Shown here in pieces: positions 6,117 to 10,844 of a DNA stretch of 10,844 nt. Source of the DNA: JBGSYJ01 sp041748075 (GTDB lineage Bacteria > Acidobacteriota > Thermoanaerobaculia > Gp7-AA8); assembly GCA_041748075.1 (NCBI GenBank), contig JBGTDX010000165.1, positions 1 through 10,844 on the forward strand, written 5' to 3'. The notes beneath the pieces were generated by a model, which saw only the letters and a list, made by a program, of their open reading frames with translations, was not told the DNA's origin and ran no database searches. The position numbers and the translations under genes are program-made. Positions within the stretch are counted from its first letter, which is position 1, and every line of letters begins with the position of its first letter.

Positions 6117-7115
6117 TCAGTGACGCGCGGTCTTTGCTGCTCTGCGCACGACCTCGCGTACGCGTGGTTGCTCGTCGATAGCCGGACCATGCGCGCGGAG
6201 CGCACCCTCGGCGATCCGAGCCACCATCGTGGCGAGCTCCTTCGGAGCGATCACGCTCGCACGCCCTCCGAAGGTCACGACCCACCGCGCGATCTCCTCG
6301 AGATGAGAGAGCGTGACGCGGTACTCGAGATCGCCGCCGGAGAGACGGCTCACACGCTCGTCTTCGTGATGGCGCGCATTCCCGATGAGCGGCGCCAGCG
6401 AAGAATCGAAGCGGATGACGATTTCGTGAAGCGTCTCACCGCGATAGATCGACCACGCAGTGCGCAACTCCTGTCCGAGGTCGAACTCGGCCGGCATGCC
6501 GAACACCTCGCCAGTCTCACGAACCGAGTCAGTCCGATCGACGCGGAACATCCTCGGCTTGTCGTGGCGATGGCACCGCCCGATCAGGTACCAGGCTTCA
6601 CCGCGATGGAAGATGGCCCACGGATCGACTCCGCGCACGGCCCGTCTGCCGCTGCGCAGCGAGACGTAGTCGATGTTCACCGCGATACGCCGCGCGATCG
6701 CAGACTCGAGACTGCGCATGACGTGCGCTGCGATCGGTCCGGAGCGATCGGCGCCTGCGAGCTTTATATGAGATGGAGTGTTCTCTTCACCCGTCGTCGC
6801 GCCGATCCTTCGCGAGAGTGCATCGAGGCGCCGGCGAAGCTCGGGGTTGCGACGTACTGCCGGGTTCTCGAGCACGAGGCGAAGGACCGCCGCTTCTTCA
6901 GAAGTCAGCGCCACCGGTCGCAAGGCAGCGCCTTCCATCAGACGGTAGCCTTCTGCACCGTGAACGATCGGGATCCCGCTCGTCGAGAGCTCCGCAAGAT
7001 CCCGATAGAGCGTCCGCTCGGTGACCTCGAGCCGTCGCGCGAGTTCCGCGGCTCTGCGGGGCTTTCCCGAGGAGAGCAGATGCACGAGGTCGAGCAGGCG
7101 GGTGGCGCGGGACAT
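6117..7115 (-). CDS. WYL-domain transcriptional regulator (YafY-like)
   Basis: A 332-residue regulator. The N-terminal winged HTH (about residues 3-60) carries RLLDLVHLLSSGKPRRAAEL (6-25) and LEVTERTLYRDLAELSTSGI (29-48), with the typical TLYRDL recognition helix. The WYL domain (about 130-208) contains VNIDYVSLRSGRRAVRGVDP (146-165) and the core AWYLIGRC (174-181). The C-terminal WCX extension runs to about 310 (VIRFDSSLAPLI, EEIARWVVTFGG). WYL domains sense small ligands, often nucleotides or nucleic-acid fragments, and switch the HTH; the ligand here is unknown. The frame extends upstream to 7196, but the ATG at 7115 starts immediately before the HTH as in the family. No Shine-Dalgarno precedes it; TAGAAT 14 bases upstream suggests a very short leader. 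It is followed by the secreted-protein gene in the same direction, with a palindrome between them. The start is fairly sure and the family certain. Confidence 0.87.
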   Translation of the reverse strand: MSRATRLLDLVHLLSSGKPRRAAELARRLEVTERTLYRDLAELSTSGIPIVHGAEGYRLMEGAALRPVALTSEEAAVLRLVLENPAVRRNPELRRRLDALSRRIGATTGEENTPSHIKLAGADRSGPIAAHVMRSLESAIARRIAVNIDYVSLRSGRRAVRGVDPWAIFHRGEAWYLIGRCHRHDKPRMFRVDRTDSVRETGEVFGMPAEFDLGQELRTAWSIYRGETLHEIVIRFDSSLAPLIGNARHHEDERVSRLSGGDLEYRVTLSHLEEIARWVVTFGGRASVIAPKELATMVARIAEGALRAHGPAIDEQPRVREVVRRAAKTARH

Positions 7116-7129
7116 ATCGGATAGCTTGA

Positions 7130-7135
7130 ATTCTA
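7130..7135 (-). promoter_or_regulatory. Possible -10 box of the WYL gene
   Basis: On the minus strand TAGAAT (5 of 6 to TATAAT) ends 14 bases before the ATG at 7115. A weak TTCACT hexamer lies 18 bases further upstream. Transcription starting about 7 bases past the -10 box would give a 5' leader of under 10 bases, which fits the absence of a Shine-Dalgarno sequence. Confidence 0.3.
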
Positions 7136-7174
7136 ACGGTGATGGAGCAGAATAGTGAATCAATGTACTTCCGA

Positions 7175-7225
7175 TGAGGGTGTGAGATGCCCTCACCCCT
7201 GGCCCCTCTCCCGCCGAAAGAGGGG
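7175..7225. repeat. Hairpin repeat, CCCTCTCCC type, copy 3
   Basis: Two stems lie in tandem: TGAGGG (7175-7180) / CCCTCA (7190-7195), then CCCCTCT (7203-7209) / AGAGGGG (7219-7225). The order CCCTCACCC then CCCTCTCCC matches copy 2 at 4631-4682, supporting a common repeat family with some divergence. Confidence 0.5.
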
Positions 7226-7254
7226 AACATGGATGTCGCGTTTAAGGCGCCGAA

Positions 7255-7308
7255 TCAGAACCTGTAGATCACCCCGGCGGTGAACTCCGGGAGTAGAATG
7301 ACGCCGTA
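7255..7308 (-). pseudogene. Possible 3' remnant of an outer-membrane beta-barrel gene
   Basis: Read on the minus strand, codons from 7308 to the TGA at 7255-7257 give a peptide ending LLPEFTAGVIYRF. A C-terminal strand with alternating hydrophobics and a terminal Phe is the assembly signal of Gram-negative outer-membrane barrels. The frame continues upstream into antisense of the coiled-coil gene without any barrel-like sequence that I can see, so at most the last strand remains. Chance is a real alternative. Confidence 0.2.
7293..7298 (+). promoter_or_regulatory. Possible -10 box of the coiled-coil gene
   Basis: TAGAAT ends 10 bases before the ATG at 7309, and no Shine-Dalgarno at normal spacing is present (GGGAG at 7289-7293 is too far). 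No clear -35 is visible. The layout would give an almost leaderless transcript. Confidence 0.25.
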
Positions 7309-7533
7309 ATGGACGAGGACCTCAAACGCCTGCTCGACGCGATCCGGCAGGAGAATGCCGACGCACATGCGGACACGCGCCGCCTTTTCGATGTCGCTCA
7401 CGAGGCGACGCGGCATGAGCTTCGGCTCGTCGCTGAATCAGTAACGCAGACGCGGGACGCAATTGACCGGACGGCCACTGCCCTGGACGAGAAGAGGGGA
7501 ATGCGTTCTTCCTCCCGCCTCTCAATCCGCTGA
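7309..7533 (+). CDS. Small coiled-coil protein, possibly truncated
   Basis: A 74-residue, highly charged, helix-forming protein. The segment from MDEDLKRLLDAIRQENADA to about residue 62 (ALDEK) shows heptad-like spacing of Leu, Ile, Val and Ala between acidic and basic residues, as in short coiled-coil proteins. The last dozen residues (RGMRSSSRLSIR) break this pattern and are Arg/Ser-rich, suggesting that the original 3' end was lost and a new tail read through. The final 12 bases overlap the 3' end of the convergent kinase gene. There is no signal peptide or membrane segment. I do not recognise a named family. It is probably real because the coiled-coil pattern is strong, but expression is not supported by a ribosome binding site. 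Confidence 0.45.
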   Translation: MDEDLKRLLDAIRQENADAHADTRRLFDVAHEATRHELRLVAESVTQTRDAIDRTATALDEKRGMRSSSRLSIR

Positions 7534-10146
7534 CTTCCAGTTCTGGATCATGCGGATGGTAGAGGTCTGCGGCTTTTCGGGATTGGCGAAGGCCAGAATT
7601 CTCCGTCCGTCGGCCGAGGTGCCTATGGCGAAGTCGGTGATCGGAACCTGTCGCGGCGAGGCGAAGGTGTCGCCCTGGATGTCGATCGCGAACAGTTGAC
7701 TCTTCCTGTCGGCGTAGTAGAGCTCGCGGCCATTGGCCGACCAGAAGAACGAGTATATTTCTGTGCCATTCATGAGCTGTCGTCTGCCGTCGAGAGCGGG
7801 ATACTTTGCGATGAAGAGATCGGCGCCGTCCTTCACGCGAACCTGCCAGGCGATCCAGCGCGAATCAGGAGAGACGGATGCGAACAGGGCGCCATTGAGT
7901 AGAGGGGTCAGCTGGCGCGCGCCCGGCTCGAGAACATAGATGCCATCTCTCGTTTCTGCTGTCGGGCGCGCATTCGACAGCACGACGAGGAGAGTGCCAT
8001 CAGACAGATACTGCAAAGGGAACAGATCGTCCTGCGACTCCAGGAGCGTTTCCACACGGTCTCCGCCGTCTACCGTTCTCCGGTAGAGGCCGAAGCGGCC
8101 CTTCAGATTGCTGGCGTACGCCAGACTCTTCTCGTCGAGAGTCCAGACGGGATTGAGCTGCTCGCCAATCTCCGGAATACGCCGGGCCATGCCGCCCCCT
8201 GTCTCGATCGTCCAGAGATCAGACTCCCCGTCCGTCACGATGGTCGCAGCAACGAGCTGGGCGCTCCGAGAAAGACTGCTCCCCCGAAACGCAGCAGGGT
8301 CGCCGATTGTCGCGTCCACCGCCCCGGTTTTCGCGTCCCGCCACTCGAGAGACTGGAGAGTGACAGGCGATCCGCTGTGATAGACGAGGATTCCTTCACG
8401 TGCGGCAGCGACGGTCGAAAAGCTCGCGCCCCCGAACGCCATCACTCCTTCGGCGAGTGGGCGCGGTTCTCCTTCGAGCTCTCCCCGATCAGGATCGAAT
8501 CGCTGCGCCATCAGCGTCTCGCCGCGGACGAAAAGGATGTGACCGTCGGTGTATTCCGCCTGAGTGGCCGAACGCATGAGCTCCCGCGGCTCGGCGCCAT
8601 CGAGCGAGCCGAGCATCACGGAGCTCTCGAGCCCGGCCTGTATGGATCGAGCGAAGAACAGAAACCTCCGGCCGTCGGGCAGAAACCGCGGATGGCGGTG
8701 AGAGTTGTGCCGCGCCAGATCGAGCTTCGTCACCTCGCGCACCTCGCCACCGGCGGCGGAAACGACCGAAAGCGGACTGCCGAAGTCGGGGGTAAACACG
8801 ATCTCACCCGCCGCGTTCCACGTCCCCCCCTTGCCGTTGATGGCTCCGGCGATTCGCACCGGAGGACCGCCTTCGGTATCAATTTTATTCATCGCGCCCC
8901 CCGTCCGCGTGAAGAAACCGATCCAGCGGGAGTCCGGCGACCAGAATGGATACTGCGCATCTGCGGTCTCGGGAAGCATGCGCACCTCGCCGCTCGCGAG
9001 GTCGTGTAGGTAGAGGGAGCTGCCTCCCTCGGAAAGCGAGCCGAGGTAAACGAGTCTCTTTCCATCGGGCGACGGCACAGCGTTTCCCGGCGCTTCGTCC
9101 GTGAGTGGGAGCTGGACTCCCTCGGGCGGCAGAACAGCCGAGCGCACCTGACGAACCGAATCTTGCGTGCGAAACAGTGCCTGGACGCCGAGGGCGAGTG
9201 CGGCGAGCAGGAAAAGCGCTGCCATGCTCCAGGCAAGACGCTCGCGCGTCTTCCGCCGCATCGTCAGCGGAGCAGCGACGCCTGCCTGCGAGCCCGCTTC
9301 GCTGATCCATTGCAGCTCGCCCGCAATATCGTGCGCCGACTGCCAGCGATCGTCGGGATCTTTTTCCAGACAGCGTTTCACAACGTGCTCGAGCGCGGGA
9401 GGCGTCATTGGAGCGACGGAAGCGATCGGTGCGGGCTCCGATGAAACGATCGCCGCGATGAGACTCGTCTTCGAGTTTCCTGCGAACGCGCGCTTGCCCG
9501 TGGCCATTTCATAGAGCAGTGCACCCAGCGCGAAAATATCCGTGCGGGCGTCGGCCTCAGCTCCTTCGAGTTGCTCGGGCGCCATGTACTGAAACGTGCC
9601 GAGGATCATGCCTTCAGCGGTGAGGGGCTTGTGCTCGGTTGCCTGATCGGCGTGACCGAATCCCGACGCCAGCGCGCTGAAAGGAGCATTCTTCGCGAGA
9701 CCGAAGTCGAGCAGCTTGGCGCCGCTCTTCGTCAGCATGACGTTTCCCGGCTTGAGGTCGCGATGGACGATTCCCTGACGATGCGCCGCATCGAGCGCCT
9801 GCGCGATCTGCGTTCCGTAGCGCAGTACCTGTTCGAGCAGCAGCGGCCCTTTTCTGATTCTGTCGGCGAGCGACTCTCCATCGAGAAGCTCCATCACGAG
9901 GTACCCGTCGCCGACATCGAAGAGCGTGCAGATGTGCGGATGATTCAGCGAGGAGATGGCCTTCGCCTCGCGATCGAAACGGAGACGGAACTGCGCGCTC
10001 TCCGCGTATTCAGCAGGAAGCACCTTGATTGCGACGACACGCTCGAGCCGTGTGTCACGGGCCTGCCACACGACGCCCATGCCGCCCTCGCCAATCTGCG
10101 AGACGACCTCGTAAGGGCCCAACCTTGTACCGCGCTCGATTGTCAT
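7522..10146 (-). CDS. Membrane serine/threonine protein kinase with TolB-like PD40 propeller
   Basis: An 874-residue receptor-type kinase. The start is set at the ATG at 10146 because MTIERGTRLGPYEV is the standard opening of this family; the frame is open back to 10233 but that extension has no family-like sequence. Kinase domain (about 12-280): P-loop GEGGMGVVW (19-27), VAIK lysine K41, helix C E60, catalytic HRDLKPGN (128-135), DFGLAK (147-152), APEQLEG (189-195), DIFALG (203-208). All catalytic residues are present, so it should be active. A single membrane helix follows (about 305-325, WSMAALFLLAALALGVQALF). Beyond it are repeated PD40/WD40-like blades: PSPDGKRLVY (359-368), FWSPDSRWIGFF (401-412), FLPDGRRFLFF (488-498), SPDSRWIAW (759-767), WSANGRELYYAD (802-813). 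The expected arrangement is a cytoplasmic kinase and an extracytoplasmic propeller sensor; ligand and targets are unknown. It is transcribed away from the BlaI-type repressor gene and converges with the coiled-coil gene. Confidence 0.9.
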   Translation of the reverse strand: MTIERGTRLGPYEVVSQIGEGGMGVVWQARDTRLERVVAIKVLPAEYAESAQFRLRFDREAKAISSLNHPHICTLFDVGDGYLVMELLDGESLADRIRKGPLLLEQVLRYGTQIAQALDAAHRQGIVHRDLKPGNVMLTKSGAKLLDFGLAKNAPFSALASGFGHADQATEHKPLTAEGMILGTFQYMAPEQLEGAEADARTDIFALGALLYEMATGKRAFAGNSKTSLIAAIVSSEPAPIASVAPMTPPALEHVVKRCLEKDPDDRWQSAHDIAGELQWISEAGSQAGVAAPLTMRRKTRERLAWSMAALFLLAALALGVQALFRTQDSVRQVRSAVLPPEGVQLPLTDEAPGNAVPSPDGKRLVYLGSLSEGGSSLYLHDLASGEVRMLPETADAQYPFWSPDSRWIGFFTRTGGAMNKIDTEGGPPVRIAGAINGKGGTWNAAGEIVFTPDFGSPLSVVSAAGGEVREVTKLDLARHNSHRHPRFLPDGRRFLFFARSIQAGLESSVMLGSLDGAEPRELMRSATQAEYTDGHILFVRGETLMAQRFDPDRGELEGEPRPLAEGVMAFGGASFSTVAAAREGILVYHSGSPVTLQSLEWRDAKTGAVDATIGDPAAFRGSSLSRSAQLVAATIVTDGESDLWTIETGGGMARRIPEIGEQLNPVWTLDEKSLAYASNLKGRFGLYRRTVDGGDRVETLLESQDDLFPLQYLSDGTLLVVLSNARPTAETRDGIYVLEPGARQLTPLLNGALFASVSPDSRWIAWQVRVKDGADLFIAKYPALDGRRQLMNGTEIYSFFWSANGRELYYADRKSQLFAIDIQGDTFASPRQVPITDFAIGTSADGRRILAFANPEKPQTSTIRMIQNWKSAD

Positions 10147-10158
10147 TGAGAAGACGCC

Positions 10159-10164
10159 ATTATG
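10159..10164 (-). promoter_or_regulatory. Possible -10 box of the kinase gene
   Basis: On the minus strand CATAAT (5 of 6 to consensus) ends 12 bases before the ATG at 10146. No good -35 lies 16-18 bases upstream. A start about 7 bases downstream of the box would leave a leader of about 6 bases, in keeping with the lack of a Shine-Dalgarno sequence. Confidence 0.3.
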
Positions 10165-10248
10165 CACCGAGCCGGGAGCCTGCGCCCGAAGTGGAGGGCA
10201 CACAGGGGTCTGGAGGCAATGGTCCTGAGTCAAGCGGAGAACGAACGC

Positions 10249-10300
10249 GTGTCATCCTGAGCCGCGGAATGACGGGATTGTCATTGTGGCGAGCAATGAC
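10249..10300. repeat. Partial repeat copy and small hairpin
   Basis: GTGTCATCCTGAGC (10249-10262) is a direct copy of the first 14 bases of the large hairpin at 10305. It is followed by GTCATTG (10280-10286) / CAATGAC (10294-10300), a perfect 7-bp stem. This looks like a decayed earlier copy of the neighbouring element. Confidence 0.5.
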
Positions 10301-10304
10301 CGTG

Positions 10305-10386
10305 GTGTCATCCTGAGCGCAGCGAAGGATCTTCTTGCGGGGATCGAGCGTCGCAAGATGATCCTTCGCTTCGCTCAGGATGACAC
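10305..10386. repeat. Long hairpin repeat, TCATCCTGAGCG type
   Basis: Two 35-base arms (10305-10339 and 10352-10386) are reverse complements with two mismatches; the arms begin GTGTCATCCTGAGCG and end near the loop with CTTGCG. The loop is 12 bases. TCATCCTGAGCGAAGCGAAG is a motif I know as a frequent intergenic repeat in several phyla of environmental bacteria. As transcribed RNA in either direction it would form a very stable stem, which could insulate the two divergent promoters. Confidence 0.7.
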
Positions 10387-10433
10387 GCGCTCCTTCGCCG
10401 GTGACTGATCAACCCCAATTCTGCATACGCCCC

Positions 10434-10462
10434 TTGACGCGTCGGAAGCTCGGTGTTAACTT
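10434..10462 (+). promoter_or_regulatory. Likely promoter of the BlaI-type repressor gene
   Basis: TTGACG (10434-10439, 5 of 6 to the -35 consensus) is followed after 17 bases by TAACTT (10457-10462), a poor -10 match that lies inside the left arm of the operator palindrome. A repressor bound there would cover the -10 region, the usual arrangement for BlaI-family autoregulation. Confidence 0.45.
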
Positions 10463-10486
10463 CTTAACATCTGTTAAGAATTTAAC
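10455..10486. promoter_or_regulatory. Operator palindrome for the BlaI-type repressor
   Basis: The left arm GTTAACTTCTTAACA (10455-10469) and the right arm TGTTAAGAATTTAAC (10472-10486) are reverse complements with one mismatch, separated by TC: a near-perfect 32-bp dyad. Each arm contains two TTAA cores, so one or two repressor dimers could bind. It ends directly before the AGGAG ribosome binding site (10487-10491). BlaI/MecI/CopY proteins bind dyads in their own promoters, so autorepression is expected. Confidence 0.65.
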
Positions 10487-10496
10487 AGGAGCAACG

Positions 10497-10844
10497 ATGA
10501 AAAGCGGATCTACATTGTCAAGGCGCGAGCGCGAGATCATGGACGTTCTCTACCGCGAGGGGGAGCTGACGGCGAATGAGCTCGTCGAGCAGCTCGCGGG
10601 CAACCCGAGCAACTCGGCGGTTCGTACCATCCTCCGGATACTCGAGGAAAAAGGGCACGTCAGGCACGAGCGCCAGGGAGTGCGTTTTCTCTACAGACCG
10701 GCTGTCAATCGCGATAAGGCGCGCCGCTCGGCACTCAATCACCTTCTCTCGACGTTCTTCGATGGCTCCCCGGAGGCCGTAGTCTCGACACTCCTCGATG
10801 CGAAGAGCCTGAAGCTGTCCGCAGAACAACTCGAATCACTGGCG
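10497..10844 (+). CDS. BlaI/MecI/CopY-family transcriptional repressor (partial)
   Basis: The first 116 codons are present and the gene runs off the window edge with no stop. The N-terminal winged helix fits the family: LSRREREIMDVLYREGELTA (7-26), the recognition-helix region SNSAVRTILRILEEKGHV (38-55), and the wing HERQGVRFLYRPAV (57-70). The start of the helical dimerisation region follows: LNHLLSTFFDGSPEAVVSTL (80-99). Members of about 120-130 residues are usual, so little is missing. The start is fixed by AGGAG (10487-10491), five bases before the ATG. These repressors are usually paired with a BlaR1/M56-type membrane metalloprotease that inactivates them; such a gene may follow outside the window. 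Regulation is probably by the palindrome at 10455-10486. What signal or target genes it serves cannot be told here; beta-lactam resistance should not be assumed. Confidence 0.88.
   Translation, partial: MKSGSTLSRREREIMDVLYREGELTANELVEQLAGNPSNSAVRTILRILEEKGHVRHERQGVRFLYRPAVNRDKARRSALNHLLSTFFDGSPEAVVSTLLDAKSLKLSAEQLESLA

Larger units (their letters stand above)
7116..7308. other. Divergent spacer between WYL and coiled-coil genes
   Basis: This spacer holds a possible -10 box for each flanking gene, the CCCTCTCCC-type repeat copy 3 and, at 7255-7308 on the minus strand, a frame ending in a peptide typical of outer-membrane beta-barrel C-termini. No complete gene is seen. Confidence 0.45.
10147..10496. 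other. Divergent spacer between kinase and repressor genes
   Basis: No gene is supported in these 350 bases. They hold, in order, a possible -10 box for the kinase, a partial repeat and small hairpin (10249-10300), a 35-bp stem hairpin repeat (10305-10386), and the promoter and operator of the BlaI-type gene. Confidence 0.5.

Noticed and set aside
5868..7124. Open frame of 418 codons on the plus strand
   Set aside because: It lies antisense to the WYL regulator and the start of the secreted-protein gene, both of which have clear domains; its own translation is low-complexity and matches no family.
1..10844. CRISPR array, insertion sequence or phage genes
   Set aside because: There are no regularly spaced direct repeats, no transposase or integrase motifs, and the repeats seen are single hairpins in spacers.
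10497..10844. Assignment as a beta-lactamase regulator (blaI)
   Set aside because: The family fits, but there is no beta-lactamase or BlaR1 gene in the window and family members control many other genes, so no gene symbol is given.

Overview
The window is a GC-rich bacterial chromosome segment with seven recognisable gene products, one of them split over two reading frames. The gene set points to a soil-type, environmental lineage, with Acidobacteriota the best guess: a membrane serine/threonine kinase carrying a TolB-like propeller, a BlaI-type repressor, a WYL regulator, a secreted protein with a C-terminal domain I associate with that phylum, and intergenic hairpin repeats of the TCATCCTGAGCG and CCCTCTCCC types. 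This placement is inference; no rRNA or marker gene is present. I see no transposase, integrase, CRISPR array, tRNA or rRNA.

Layout. 1-248: repeats and leader. 249-1274 (+): pRiA4b ORF-3-like protein with an unassigned helical N-terminal half. 1275-1674: convergent gap without a firm gene. 1675-4492 (-): a DEAD/DEAH helicase of the DUF3427 family, broken near 4061-4076. The N-terminal module and the helicase-DUF3427 module lie in different frames, and the phospholipase D-like nuclease domain expected between them is absent. 4493-4708: hairpin repeats. 4709-4930 (-): small double-CxxC protein with a strong ribosome binding site. 5063-5977 (-): secreted protein with a PPC-like beta domain. 6117-7115 (-): WYL-domain regulator, upstream of the secreted-protein gene and in the same direction. 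7116-7308: divergent spacer with a repeat and a peptide resembling the end of an outer-membrane beta-barrel. 7309-7533 (+): small coiled-coil protein whose end overlaps the convergent kinase gene. 7522-10146 (-): kinase-TolB propeller receptor. 10147-10496: divergent spacer with a long hairpin repeat and, next to the repressor, a nearly perfect 32-bp operator palindrome. 10497-end (+): BlaI/MecI/CopY-family repressor, cut by the window edge.

How the parts may work together. The right half is rich in regulation: a kinase receptor and a BlaI repressor transcribed away from each other, and a WYL regulator upstream of a secreted protein whose leader holds a TGACAG/CTGTCA palindrome. The left half holds single genes separated by repeats. 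The most notable observation is the domain-removing deletion in the helicase gene. The most testable regulatory sites are the BlaI operator and the palindrome between the WYL gene and the secreted-protein gene.
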